Shown one piece after another: positions 1-11,970 of a DNA stretch of 64,000 nt. The translations under genes and the position numbers were made by a program. Source of the DNA: Atrina japonica (lineage: Eukaryota; Mollusca; Bivalvia; Pterioida; Pinnidae); the NCBI GenBank assembly GCA_030159075.1, contig BROG01000648.1, positions 82,001-146,000 on the forward strand. The letters are read 5' to 3'. The notes below the pieces were generated by a model that was not told the origin of the DNA, made no database searches, and was given only the letters and a program-made list of their open reading frames with translations. The first letter of the stretch is position 1; each line of letters starts with the position of its first letter.

Positions 1-2812
1 TGTGGAATTACATGTGTAAGGTATGTGAAGTGACATGTATAATATATGTGGAATTACATGTGTAAGGTATGTGAAGTCACATGTATAACATGTGTAAGGT
101 ATGTGGAATTACATGTGTAAGGTATGTGAAGTCACATGTATAATATATGTGGAATTACATGTGTAAGGTTTGTGAAGTCACATGTATAATATATGTGGAA
201 TTACATGTGTAAGGTATGTGAGTTACATGTATAATGTATGTGGAGTTACATGTATAATGCATGTGGAGTTACATGTATAATGTATGTGAAATTACATGTA
301 TAATGTATGTGGAGTTACATGTGTAAGGTATGTGAAATTACATGTATAATGTATGTGGAGTTACATGTATAATGTATGTGGAGTTACATGTATAATGTAT
401 GTGGAATTACATGTATAATGTATGTGGAGTTACATGTATAATGTATGTGGAGTTACATGTATAATGTATGTGGAATTACATGTATAATATATGTGCAGTT
501 ACATGTATAATGTATGTGAAGTTACATGTGTAAGGTATGTGAAGTTACATGTATAATGTATGTGAAGTTACATGTGTAAGGTATGTGGAATTACATGTAT
601 AATGTATGTGGAGTTACATGTGTAAGGTATGTGGAATTACATGCATAATGTATGTGGAGTTACATGTATAATGTATGTGGAGTTACATGTATAATGTATG
701 TGGAGTAACATGTATAATGTATGTGGAATTACATGTATAATGTATGTGGAATTACATGTATAATGTATGTGAAGTTACATGTATAATGTATGTGGAATTA
801 CATGTATAATGTATGTGAAGTTACATGTGTAAGGTATGTGGAATTACATGTATAATGTATGTTGAGTAACATGTATAATGTATGTGGAATTACATGTATA
901 ATGTATGTGGAATTACATGTATAATGTATGTGAAGTTACATGTGTAAGGTATGTGGAATTACATGTATAATGTATGTGGAGTTACATGTATAATGTATGT
1001 GGAATTACATGTATAATGTATGTGAAATTACATGTATAATGTATGTGGAGTTACATGTATAATGTATGTGAAATTACATGTATAATGTATGTGGAATTAC
1101 ATGTATAATGTATGTGAAGTTACATGTGTAAGGTATGTGGAATTACATGTACAATGTATGTGGAGTTACATGTATAATGCATGTGGAATTACATGTATAA
1201 TGTATGTGGAGTAACATGTATAATGTATGTGCAATTAAATGTATAATGTATGTGGAGTTACATGTATAATGTATACGGAGTTACATGTATAAGGTATGTG
1301 GTGTTACATGTATAATACATGTGGAATTACATGTGTAAGGTATGTGGAGTTACATGTGTAAGGTATGTGGAATTACATGTGTAAGGTATGTGGAGTTACA
1401 TGTGTAAGGTATGTGGAATTACATGTATAATGTATATGGAATTACATGTGTAAGGTATGTGGAGTTACATGTGTAAGGTATGTGAAGTTACATATATAAT
1501 GTATGTGGAATTACATGTATAATGTATGTGAAGTTACATGTGTAAGGTATGTGGAATTACATGTATAATGTATGTGGAGTTACAAGTATAATGTATGTGG
1601 AATTACATGTATAATGTATTTGGAGTTACATGTATAATGTATGTGGAGTTACATGTATAATGTATGTGGAGTTACATGTATAATGTATGTGAAATTACAT
1701 GTATAATGTATGTGGAATTACATGTATAATGTATGTGGAGTTACATGTGTAAGGTATGTGGAGTTACATGTATAATGTATGTGGAGTTACATGTATAATG
1801 TATGTGGAATTACATGTATAATGTATATGGAATTACATGTGTAAGGTATGTGAAGTTACATGTATAATGTATGTGGAATTACATGTATAATGTATGTGAA
1901 GTTACATGTGTAAGGTATGTGGAATTACATGTATAATGTATGTGGAGTTACATGTATAATGTATGTGGAATTACATGTATAATCTATTTGGAGTTACATG
2001 TATAATGTATGTGGAGTTACATGTATAATGTATGTGAAATTACATGTATAATGTATGTGGAATTACATGTATAATGTATGTGAAGTTACATGTGTAAGGT
2101 ATGTGGAATTACATGTACAATGTATGTGGAGTTACATGCATAATGTATGTGGAATTAAATGTATAAGGTATGTGGAGTTACATGTGTAAGGTATGTGAAG
2201 TTACATGTATAATGTATGTGGAATAATGTGTATAATGTATGTGAAGTTACATGTATAATGTATGTGGAATTACATGTATAATGTATGTGGAATTACATGT
2301 ATAATGTATGTGGAATTACATGTATAAGGTATGTGGAATTACATGTATAATGTATGTGGAGTTACATGTATAATGTATGTGGAGTAACATGTATAATGTA
2401 TGTGAAGTTACATGTATAATGTATGTGGAATTGCATGTATAATGTATGTGGAGTAACATGTATAATGTATGTGGAATTACATGTATAATGTATGTGGAGT
2501 TACATGTATAATGTATGTGGAGTAACATGTATAATGTATGTGAAGTTACATGTATAATGTATGTGGAGTTACATGTGTAAGGTATGTTAAATTACATGTG
2601 TAAGGTATGTGAAGTTACATGTATAAGGTATGTGTAGTTACATGTATAACTTATACATGTTATATAAGGTATGTGAAGTTACATGTATAACATGTTTAAG
2701 GTATGTAAAGTTACCCCTATAAGGTATGTAAAGTTACCCCTATAAGGTATGTAAAGTTACTCCTATAAGGTATGTAAAGTTACTCCTATAAGGTATGTGA
2801 AGTTACAAAAAT
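1..2812. repeat. Minisatellite array, 23-bp unit
   Basis: About 120 head-to-tail copies of a unit of the form gtatgtggagttacatgtat+aat, alternating between g(a/t)ataatg and g(t)gtaagg variants. The array runs off the left edge, so its full length is unknown. Copies near 2690-2800 drift to a 'ttacccctataagg' variant. It lies in the intron downstream of exon G. Short open frames across it reflect the lack of stops in a 23-bp cycle read over three units and are not genes. Confidence 0.97.
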
Positions 2813-2888
2813 CACACAGAACTTTTTATCTAGCCTTATATTAATTTTATGATTCCGTAATATAGGTATAAAATGCCATTACACTCAC

Positions 2889-2975
2889 CTGCCATCTTTA
2901 TGCCCTGGTCCAGTATGGTATACTACACCAAGACCACCACTCCAATCACTGGGAACTTGAACGCCATCTAAACCC
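2889..2975 (-). CDS. NAALADase-like gene, exon G (most downstream exon found)
   Basis: This 87-bp exon (1 + 28 codons + 2) completes an Arg codon with exon F. It reads RGLDGVQVPSDWSGG LGVVYHTGPG HKDG, matching the family's '[21 protein letters not shown]' segment just before the metal-binding catalytic core. The acceptor is tttag and the donor is AG|gtgagt. The first zinc ligand of the family (HRDSWVFG) would lie roughly 50 residues further on and is not in this window, so catalytic competence cannot be judged. Between this exon and the window start is only a 2.8-kb 23-bp array. Confidence 0.9.
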
Positions 2976-4140
2976 CTAAACAATTACACAAAATAATATA
3001 CCTCTTATAGGATACTGTAAAGTGGGGAAAACAACTTGGAGCATTAATATGCACTGTATTCACAGGGTTGACAGAGGTTTTGAAATGAAAAATAATTTAC
3101 TGGTCAACCTGACCAGTGAATTACAAAATTTCACTGGTCGTAGCAAAATTTTACTGGTCCTTATATCAATATTGCTGAAAAATAAAAACAAACGTGAGTA
3201 AAATTTCAGAACTACTGGCTCAAATGATAAAGTGGTAGCCCAAATATTTTGGACAAATATCATTGTAAAAAGTAAAGAAAAACATAAAGGAGGACTAGCA
3301 ATTTATAATTCCTACACCGATGAAAAACAAACACTAACGCAGTTATAAATGACTGTTTTAATGCACATTAAAAGGATATAACAAATGTATGTCGATGGGC
3401 CAAATGTGAATTTGGTTGAAAATAAAAACATTGGGTCGAATGTCCCCTGTTTAAGCTGTTAACCTAATTATTACAGTTCAAAAATGTTGAAGGCAAATAA
3501 ATATAAATTAGATCTACTTCGCTTGACTGAAATGCATTTTAATTAGCAGGAATCCTGCCACTGCTAGCAGTATTGAAGTGTATTCTATGCATTTACATGT
3601 ACAAGCTCTTTTTAGTAAACACATCTTTAATTTTCTGGGGAATGAATGACTTTTGTTTTTAAACCTCACAAGGAGTATGTGATCCTCGCTGTCAGCCATG
3701 ACAGATCGATGTTTAATCACATGGTTCTCACATGATCAGACGTAATAATTTCTGCACGTGGATAAGATATAACTTTAATATTAACACAAAAAGAGGACTT
3801 TGTCTTGTCTAAAATAAATGACGGCCGTGACATGAATTTAGCAGGATGGTAGGGCACTCGCCCAAACATTTTATTTTGGGCCGGTAACTACTTGTCTTTG
3901 TCAGACTTTGATCAACTTCTGGTTGCCCAGACACCAAAGTGGTCGCATCTGGTGAGCTGGGGACTGGTTTATTTCAGGCACTGATTATTTAAAATCATCT
4001 GGCTTTACCCAGCGTTTCCACAGAAATTAGCAGAAACTTGATAGGCAACGAGGTCGCCATGTTATGAATGGTATATATGTTAATCTAAAATTTAAAAAAA
4101 ATGGTCAATAAGTATTTCAAGTGGTTAAACTAATGTACTG
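2976..4140. other. AT-rich intronic sequence, no gene recognised
   Basis: Non-repetitive intron between exon G and the 40-bp array. A few internally echoing phrases occur around 3095-3165 (tcactggtc / tactggtc). I see no coding potential, RNA gene or mobile-element end that I can name. Confidence 0.6.
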
Positions 4141-7100
4141 TATCTCCAGAAATCTGTCACTTCACCTGTTTGTGGTTAATCTAATGTACTCTAAGTCAAG
4201 AAATCTGTCACTTATCTATCACGTTGTTTAAGCAGTCCAGAAATCTGTCACTTATCTATCATGTTGTTTAAGCAGTCCAGAAATCTGTCACTTATCTATC
4301 ACGTTGATTAAGCAGTCCAGAAATCTGTCACTTATCTATCATGTTGTTAAAGCAGTCCAGAAATCTGTCACTTATCTATCATGTTGTTAAAGCAGTCCAG
4401 AAATCTGTCACTTATCTATCATGTTGTTTAAGCAGTCTAGAAATCTGACACTTACCTATCACGTTGTTTAAGCAGTCCAGAAATCTGTCACATTGTTTAA
4501 GCAGTCCAGATATCTGTCACTTATCTATCATGTTGTTTAAGCCGTCCAGAAATCTGTCACTTATCTATCACGTTGTTTAAGCAGTCCAGAAATCTGTCAC
4601 TTATCTATCACATTGTTTAAGCAGTCCAGAAATGTCACTTATCTATCACATTGTTTAAGCAGTCCTAAAATCTGTCACTTACCTATCACATTGTTTAAGT
4701 AGTCCAGAAGTCGGTCACATTGTTTAAGCAGTCTAGAAATCTGTCACTTATCTCTCATGTTGTTTAAGCAGTCCAGAAATCTGTCACTTATCTATCATGT
4801 TGTTTAAGCAGTCCAGAAATCTGTCACTTATCTATCACGTTGTTTAAGAAGTCCAGAAATCTGTCACTTACCTATCACATTGTTTAAGCAGTCCAGAAAT
4901 CGGTCACATTTTTTAAGCAGTCCAGAAATCTGTCACTTATCTATCATGTTGTTTAAGCAGTCCAGAAATCTGTCACTTATCTATCATGTTGTTTAAGCAG
5001 TCCAGAAATCTGTCACTTATCTATCATGTTGTTTAAGTAGTCCAGAAATCTGTCACTTACCTATCACATTGTTTAAGCAGTCCAGAAATCGGTCACATTG
5101 TTTAAGCAGTCCAGAAATCTGTCACTTATCTATCATGTTGTTTAAGCAGTCCAGAAATCTGTCACTTATCTATCACGTTGATTAAGCAGTCCAGAAATCT
5201 GTCACTTATCTATCATGTTGTTAAAGCAGTCCAGAAATCTGTCACTTATCTATCATGTTGTTAAAGCAGTCCAGAAATCTGTCACTTATCTATCATGTTG
5301 TTTAAGCAGTCTAGAAATCTGACACTTACCTATCACGTTGTTTAAGCAGTCCAGAAATCTGTCACATTGTTTAAGCAGTCCAGATATCTGTCACTTATCT
5401 ATCATGTTGTTTAAGCCGTCCAGAAATCTGTCACTTATCTATCACATTGTTTAAGCAGTCCAGAAATCTGTCACTTATCTATCACATTGTTTAAGCAGTC
5501 CAGAAATGTCACTTATCTATCACGTTGTTTAAGCAGTCCTGAAATCTGTCACTTACCTATCACATTGTTTAAGTAGTCCAGAAGTCGGTCACGTTGTTTA
5601 AGCAGTCTAGAAATCTGTCACTTATCTCTCATGTTGTTTAAGCAGTCTAGAAATCTGTCATGTATCTATCATGTTGTTTAAGCAGTCCAGAAATCTGTCA
5701 CTTATCTATCACGTTGTTTAAGCAGTCCTGAAATCTGTCACTTACCTATCACATTGTTTAAGTAGTCCAGAAGTCGGTCACGTTGTTTAAGCAGTCTAGA
5801 AATCTGTCACTTACCTATCATGTTGTTTAAGCAGTCTAGAAATCTGTCATGTATCTATCATGTTGTTTAAGCAGTCCAGAAATCTGTCACTTATCTATCA
5901 TGTTGTTTAAGCAGTCCAGAAATCTGTCACTTATCTATCACGTTGTTTAAGCAGTCCAGAAATCTGTCACTTACCTATCACATTGTTTAAGCAGTCCAGA
6001 AATCGGTCACATTTTTTAAGCAGTCCAGAAATCTGTCACTTATCTATCATGTTGTTTAAGCAGTCCAGAAATCTGTCACTTATCTATCATGTTGTTTAAG
6101 CAGTCCAGAAATCTGTCACTTATCTATCACGTTGTTTAAGTAGTCCAGAAATCTGTCACTTACCTATCACATTGTTTAAGCAGTCCAGAAATCGGTCACA
6201 TTGTTTAAGCAGTCCAGAAATCTGTCACTTATCTATCATGTTGTTTAAGCAGTCCAGAAATCTGTCACTTATCTATCATGTTGTTTAAGCAGTCCAGAAA
6301 TCTGTCACTTATCTATCACGTTGTTTAAGCAGTCCAGAAATATGTCACTTACCTATCACATTGTTTAAGCAGTCCAGAAATGTCACTTATCTATCATGTT
6401 GTTTAAGCAGTCCAGAAATCTGTCACTTACCTATCACATTGTTTAAGCAGTCCAGAAATTGGTCACATTGTTTAAGCAGTCCAGAAATCTGTCACTTATC
6501 TATCACATTGTTTAAGCAGTCCAGAAATCTGTCACTTATCTATCATGTTGTTTAAGCAGTCCAGAAATCTGTCACTTACCTATCACATTGTTTAAGCAGT
6601 CCAGAAATGTCACTTATCTATCATGTTGCTTAAGCAGTCCAGAACTATGTCACTTACTTATCACATTGTTTAAGCAGTCCAGAAATTGGTCACATTGTTT
6701 AAGCAGTCCAGAAATCTGTCACTTATCTATCACATTGTTTAAGCAGTCCAGAAATCTGTCATGTATCTATCATGTTGTTTAAGCAGTCCAGAAATCTGTC
6801 ATGTATCTATCATGTTGTTTAAGCAGTCCAGAAATCTGTCACTTACCTATCATGTTGTTTAAGTAGTCCAGAAATCTGTCACTTATCTATCATGTTGTTT
6901 AAACAGTCCAGAAATCTGTCACTTATCTATCACGTTGTTTAAGCAGTCCAGAAATCTGTCACTTACCTATCACATTGTTTAAGCAGTCCAGAAATGTCAC
7001 TTATCTATCATGTTGCTTAAGCAGTCCAGAAATCTGTCACTTATCTATCATGTTGTTTAAGCAGTCTAGAAATCTGTCACTTACCTATCATGTTGTTTAA

Positions 7101-7204
7101 GCAGTCTAGAAATCTGTCACTTATCTATCACGTTGTTTAAGCAGTCCAGAAATCTGTCATATTTCTATCATGTTGTTTAAGCAGTCCAGAAATCTGTCAC
7201 TTCA
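4141..7204. repeat. Minisatellite array, 40-bp unit with higher-order structure
   Basis: About 75 copies of a 40-bp unit (core: cagtccagaaatctgtcac + ttatctatcatgttgtttaag). Deletion variants lack 'tct' or a whole half unit. A distinctive variant with 'acgttgatta' recurs at 4301 and 5175, with the following units in the same order. This implies a roughly 874-bp higher-order block. In the host gene's sense (minus) orientation the variant ATAG|gtaagtgac is a perfect 5' splice-site consensus. Confidence 0.96.
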
Positions 7205-7634
7205 CATCATCAAAATTTTAAACTGGTTTTGTTTATGACAGATTCATGTGTGTAATTTTCACTTTACTTTACAAAATATTGATGTATGGTAAAGATACAC
7301 TGGTACTTTACTTATTGTCTTTTTTTACCAACTGAAGGTCAACAGAATATCCTAACAGGTCATTTTGGTCAACTCTTCAGCCTCTAGCGAAGCTTGGGTA
7401 AGAAAGCTTTTATTCTTAGCCTTACCCTGGAGATACTATTTGGCAAATTTAAAGAGAATCATTGCCATGGTTTTTGAAAAGAAGTTGAAAAAGTTCAAAG
7501 CTTATACACAACAACTGAACATGAACAAAGTAACCTATTGGTACTTATTAAGACTGAATGTCACATTTTAATGGACAAACTAATGACTGTTGAACTCCCA
7601 AAATACAATCATTGACAAATACTCCTATACTTGC
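7205..7634. other. Intron sequence between array and exon F
   Basis: Unique AT-rich sequence. A 68-residue open frame on the plus strand (7365-7571) has no recognisable domain and I do not regard it as a gene. Confidence 0.5.
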
Positions 7635-7734
7635 CTAATTATCTCCCTTGCATCATTGTATGATATTGGTTGAGATGGAATACTTGGACAACCTTGACAT
7701 TTGTCCTTAGAGGTCTGGATTTGATACACGCCAT
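7635..7734 (-). CDS. NAALADase-like gene, exon F
   Basis: This 100-bp exon (2 + 32 codons + 2) completes a GAT codon with the last base of exon E. It reads DGVYQIQTSKDKCQG CPSIPSQPISYNDAREII. The CPSIPSQPISYNDA core matches GLPSIPVHPIGYYDAQ of the family, the return from the PA domain towards the catalytic domain. The acceptor is tttcag. The donor is AG|gcaagt, the standard form of the minority GC-AG intron class. The intron behind it is packed with a 3-kb array of 40-bp units. The intron before it carries the virus-like element. Confidence 0.92.
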
Positions 7735-7878
7735 CTGAAAGAAAAAAAAAAGAAATATATTTCAATCATCATCAAAAACTCACTCATTTAAAAGTGTTAA
7801 ATTAACACAGATGTCATTGTCAGTGTTATATTGAAATACTAGGGTACATTCTGATGATCAAGCCAACTAGAGGAGCAT

Positions 7879-8155
7879 TGTTTGTTTGTTTGTATGTTTA
7901 TTGTTGTTTAATGTCCCAGTCAAGAATCTTTCACTCATTCAGAGACGTCATCAAATGCCGGTGAAGGGCCTTGAATTTTGGCCTTTGCTCAGCACTTACA
8001 GCCATTCAGTAGTGAGGGTTCTTTTGTGCCAACACCTACTGTGACATGGGACCTCCGTTTTTACTGTCTCACCCAAAAGACAGGAAACCAACCTGCCGCC
8101 AGCTGGACTCGAACTCACGACCTCACGATCAAGAGTTGAGCTAACTATGTGTGTG
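7879..8155 (-). mobile_element. tRNA-derived SINE (minus strand)
   Basis: Read on the minus strand, a tRNA-like head (A-box-like tagctcaac; B-box gttcgagtcc, complementary to 8105-8114) is followed by a body containing the conserved tail phrase 'gactgggacattaaacaac'. The tail is a (CAAA)-type repeat, visible on the plus strand as tgtttgtttgtttg at 7879-7893. This is the layout of the widespread mollusc tRNA-SINE families. It lies in the intron between exons E and F, in the same orientation as the host gene. Confidence 0.85.
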
Positions 8156-8331
8156 TAGTAAAATGCATGTTCTGGCGCAATATAGATCCTCGGGCTGGAG
8201 ATATCTAGATTGACCCAAAACGATACATATTGTTCTGGGCCAATATAGATCTTCCACACCTCAAGCTACCTACATACAACAACACATCCTCCACCTCAAG
8301 CCCCGCACCTTTACCGTGATAAAAATTTTGT

Positions 8332-8976
8332 ATGATGGGAAGCCCAATTTTGTATGAACACCCAAATTATTTTCAATTTGAGTGTTTAAAAATCACAACG
8401 CAAACACACATAAAACAGACAATTACAATATGTCCTTCATATGTTTTGAAAAGCATAAAGGTGAAAGTGAAGAAGAAGAAAAATTTATTGAGAAGATGGA
8501 AAAAATCACTCATTTTTTCGAACAGAAATAGATAAACTTGCTCCTGAATTGGAGAAAGTAGGAGCAAAAAAAAAGACCAGTCAATGTAGAAAAACTTAAT
8601 ATCTTAAAGTATAATAAAAAGAATGCTTCTCCAGCAATTTATGCAAAGGTGATCATGGATAAAAATAAAGTAATTTCTAAATTTTCAAGAAAAGCAACGA
8701 AGAAAGAAAATAAAGAATGCTTTTGTTAGTGTTGATTTAAAACATTGTCTGGAAGAAAAATGTCGAGCAATTGAAAGTTTAGAAATTCCTAGCGTTTTCA
8801 TTAATTCAATTACCGAGTGTATCCAACTTACACTTTGTGAAGCAATTATCCTTAAGAAGGAAAAACCTATACATACCTTCCCTGTTATGGATATTAGTGA
8901 TCTAAATATTGAAAGTGATAGTGACATGGAGGAGGAAGAGGACACGGATGAGGAAGATGAGGAGACTAGAATGTAA
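8332..8976 (+). pseudogene. Broken acidic-tailed, coiled-coil element gene
   Basis: An open but repeatedly frameshifted plus-strand gene. Lys/Glu-rich helical stretches lie around 8460-8560 and 8650-8730. From about 8735 a clean frame reads CLEEKCRAIESLEIPSVFIN and runs to a strongly acidic end (SDSDMEEEEDTDEEDEE) before the stop at 8974-8976. At least three frame changes separate the segments, so it is not translatable as one protein. The function is unknown. The antisense open frame over the same span is a shadow. It is placed with the element because its decay and compactness match the neighbouring genes. Confidence 0.55.
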
Positions 8977-9100
8977 GCAAAATTTATAAACATTTTCATG
9001 TTTATAAATCTACCATTTAATAGAATATCATTTTGAAATTAGTTTTACGATATCTTCTAATTGTTTTTTGACATCCACAGGATTGTCCTTTTTTTCTACT

Positions 9101-9625
9101 TCAGGCTTTACTAGTCTTATGTTTAAGATTTTTTTTCATACTCCTATATTTCTCCAATTCGTTGGAAATATGTTTAAATTCAACTTCTGAAATTTGTCCC
9201 TCCGTCATAGCCTGACTAATTAAATCTTGAATACTATTTAACTTCGTTTCAGTGATATTTTTCAAGGTGTCATGCTTCCTCATTTTATTAGATAAGAGCC
9301 GACGAACCACTTTTAATGCAATTCCAACACTTCCACATATGATTGCCACGAGTTAAAGAGGTAATGCCATAGGAATTGCAAAACCTATACCACTAAAGAT
9401 GATACCTCCAGATATTAATGTAGTATCTACACTGTCTGTAGCATTCAACCCTCTTTTATATTTTTTATAAAAAGATCGACTAGTTTCGACTTCTCTTAAA
9501 TGCCTTTCGCCGATCCTTTGTAGTTTATAATTTTGTCTACCATCATTCTGACCGCTATCTTCATGTAGCGGTTCTAATGACGGGTAAATATTCAGTTTAC
9601 TCGTCTTTTTATTTCAAATTTTATT
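9101..9625 (-). pseudogene. Broken membrane-associated element protein
   Basis: The minus-strand frame begins around 9625 (no start codon visible) with ...LNIYPSLEPLHEDSG, then a basic region (ERHLREVETSRSFYKKYKRG). A glycine-rich hydrophobic hairpin (SGGIIFSGIGFAIPMALPL / VAIICGSVGIALK) and a charged helical tail (RKHDTLKNI ... GQISEVEFKHI) follow. One in-frame TAA at 9353-9355 interrupts the hydrophobic part; otherwise the frame is intact. I recognise the hydrophobic-plus-'KHD' tail arrangement as a recurring protein of this invertebrate element family; its role is unknown. Confidence 0.6.
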
Positions 9626-9626
9626 T

Positions 9627-9997
9627 TTAATCTTTGGCAATTAATCCGTTGACACTTCCGTTTTTAGAAGATTTATTAACAGAGAAATCTATGATATCCC
9701 CCCATGTACCTCTAAAGGAGGATTAATCGTTTTAACACTTGAGTTTGTGTAAGAAGATTTTTCCACATCATTTAATTTTAGAGTTACATCTAAATCACCC
9801 ACTAACCCTAATTTTATCAAATTACCAGGAGCTAATACCACATATCCCGGAGATTTCCTTTTTCCTTTTCGACATTCCATCTGAAAAGTATGATTAATTC
9901 TTCTCATTTTTATGAGATAATTTATATCTTCTTTAAGTTCTTCCTTAAATTCTTCTTCTTCCAGATCTTCATAATAATATCCGGTCATAGACGGCAT
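9627..9997 (-). pseudogene. Small element protein with C-terminal frameshift
   Basis: Starts at MPSMTGYYYEDLEEEEF, with an acidic N-terminus followed by GYVVLAPGNLIKLGLVGDL. The annotatable frame stops at 9689, just after a run of G in 'gtacatgggggg'. In the adjacent frame sequence continues (DFSVNKSSKNGSVNG) to a stop at 9627, which indicates a one-base slip in the homopolymer. No known domain recognised. Only about 20 bp separate it from the next minus-strand gene, as in a compact viral operon-like layout. Confidence 0.5.
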
Positions 9998-10017
9998 CTT
10001 TTTTTATATCACATTAT

Positions 10018-11006
10018 TTAAAATTCTAAAACTAAATGAATTGCTCGTCCATGATTGTCAATCCTTTTTCCATGTTCATTTTTAACTTCCAAACATACTT
10101 CTGTAATTCTATCCCATTTTAATTTCATGAACTCTGGTTGATTAAAATTAACATGGTATAACTCGGAAAATTGTATACTTGGTATAATTTGGTATACTTT
10201 TAATGATTGTGCTCGATTGTCCATTGTAAAAATGGCCCACAACATCTTTGCAATGCAAATTGTTGTAAAGGCATTAAATCAATAGGTTTCCATGCTTTGG
10301 CAGAAAGTCCTCTGTCTTTGTAAAAACACCTCATCAAATCCTAATATTTTATTTCGTTTAGGCGGTAAAAGAAATGTAATATTTGGTTTAGGATGTATTA
10401 TTAACATTGCATCATTAGCATTGATGTACATTTTTCTTGTGTTGGGTGAAAACACATTTTTTAAATCCTTAAAAGTATAATGCCCTGCATCTATGATTGT
10501 ATGCCTTGTTCTAACACTCTCTTTAAGATCTATTTTAAGATCTGATGGTATATTATACAACCCATTCCACATGTAGATAGATTTGATACCCACATACCAA
10601 TCACCTGAGGTATTACCATATTTTACAGCCTATAGGTAGATATTTTTTTTCTCCAATGTTTTGACCTCGACCTATTCACTGCATCAACTTATCTTAGTGA
10701 AATATTTGACTTGTATCTGCAATTCCTTATTTTAACATCATAATTCAACATTTTTCACTGGATAATCTAGGGGCCTACTCCAAACACCCATTTATATTTA
10801 CACTTAATAGAACTTTTAAATATGACCTTGTGTGTGCGCGTAATACACTGTGTTTATAATCAAGTGACAAAATAATGATCATTCAAGTTACAATATCATT
10901 GGGATTCAAGACTTGAATGATTCCCTTATCTCGGTACCATTCGACCTATCCTCCACATCGACCTATAGGCCATAAAATATGGTATCTCTTTGAGTTTAGT
11001 AATCAT
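10018..11006 (-). pseudogene. Structural-type element protein split by a MITE
   Basis: Minus-strand gene: a short N-terminal piece (MITKLKE, from 11006) is separated by a 371-bp insertion (10614-10984) from its continuation NTSGDWYVGIKSIYMWNG. The body includes NANDAMLIIHPKPNITFL and LPPKRNKILGFDEVF. Around 10270 the frame carries a TGA. The C-terminal part ends in RIDNHGRAIHLVLEF at 10018. The 'ITFLLPPKRN...LGF' and 'NHGRAIHLVLEF' blocks match my recollection of a structural-type (minor capsid or fibre-like) family found with these elements; that role is an inference. At least two frame disruptions are present besides the MITE. Confidence 0.55.
10614..10984. mobile_element. 371-bp MITE with 28-bp terminal inverted repeats
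   Basis: The ends are inverted copies: taccatattttacagcctat at the left and the reverse complement ending ataggcc..taaaatatggta at the right. They match over about 28 bp with 3 mismatches. The interior is AT-rich and non-coding. A clear target duplication is not visible (flanks ggtat / tctct). It sits inside a gene of the virus-like element, so it inserted later. Confidence 0.8.
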
Positions 11007-11038
11007 GTGTAACATTTTTATGAAGTATATAATTAAAA

Positions 11039-11970
11039 ATGAAAATTTTCATGAAAATGACGCACCCCATAGGTGCTCAATATTCCAATAAAGAGGATCT
11101 TCATTTAACATCGTTTGATGTTTACGTCTCGGAGACTAATCATTTTCACGCTTCGCTCAAAGATATCTTCTTAAAATACAACATCCCCAACATTTTTGGA
11201 GCTGGAGATGAAAACGCAAAAAAGCTGTTGAGTAGATGGTATTATGATCCTATCACTTTTTGGAGAAACCAACTGAATTTCTAGATTTGGTGTGCAACGA
11301 GTGGTTGTGGAGTGTCCATTGACAAAACGATGACGGGTGATCATTTGTCAAAATCATTATTTAAATTCCACATTTATTTTCAAATACAAAGAATTCTAAA
11401 AGAAATGTTCTGTCCACTACCTAGTGATCCAGATTTTAGTTTATACGATAATAATGTCGATAAATCTGCTTATAAAAGAATTTGTAGAGAGTTTGGCATA
11501 CCACCTGAAATGGATTGGAAGATTAAGGGGACTATCTTTGGAATTCATGAAGATAACTGGTCTATTTTTATTAGTAAAAGATTTATATACTTTACCAGGA
11601 GCTGTAAGAATTGACGAAAGCATAAGAACTTATGTCTGGGCTATTTTAGGTGCTCAAGCAGAAACACGATCTTCCATAATAAGTACTAGCGCTACAGGAT
11701 TAGACGCTCAAGAACAATTTCTAGTTCTTGAGGAAGATGCGATAAACAGACCTGTGGCTTTACCAACGGACATAGATCGTTATGAAAAAACGTTAAATTT
11801 TGCACAAAGTAAAGTAGATTATGTCTTTTTTCCGGGATCATATATGGCATACACAAGTTGTTAAAAATATAGTTTCTGTTAAAAAACCCCTTATTAAAAA
11901 AGACATGGATCAGGAAGATCAAGTCTGCCATTCTTTTATTCACATTAATGGCTTTTCTTACTTTCGTTGA
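11039..11970 (+). pseudogene. Broken element gene of unknown function ('IRTYVWAILGAQ' family)
   Basis: Plus-strand gene starting MKIFMKMTHPIGAQYSN. A stop after ITFWRNQLNF (11282-11284) and at least two frame changes follow. The second block contains FKFHIYFQIQRILKEMFCPL and AYKRICREFGIPPEMDWKIKG. The third contains RIDESIRTYVWAILGAQAE and SKVDYVFFPGS. A last frame runs to a TGA at 11968-11970, overlapping the convergent gene's end by 26 bp. The order and spacing of the conserved blocks fit one protein of about 300 residues. I recall this family as uncharacterised in cnidarian and mollusc genomes and will not assign a function. Confidence 0.6.

Noticed and set aside
1..2812. Donor-like 'aaggtatgtg' motifs in the 23-bp array
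   Set aside because: They are on the plus strand, antisense to the host gene, so they cannot act as its donors.
4141..7204. CRISPR-like regular array
   Set aside because: Units are directly adjacent with no unique spacers, and the surrounding gene is eukaryotic with introns. The same holds for the other arrays.
8095..8155. tRNA gene on the minus strand
   Set aside because: It has box-like sequences but no complete cloverleaf, and it continues into a SINE body and tail.
8685..8999. Minus-strand 104-codon frame with poly-Ser
   Set aside because: It is antisense to the acidic Glu/Asp tail of the plus-strand element gene; the Ser run comes from reversed gag/gat codons.
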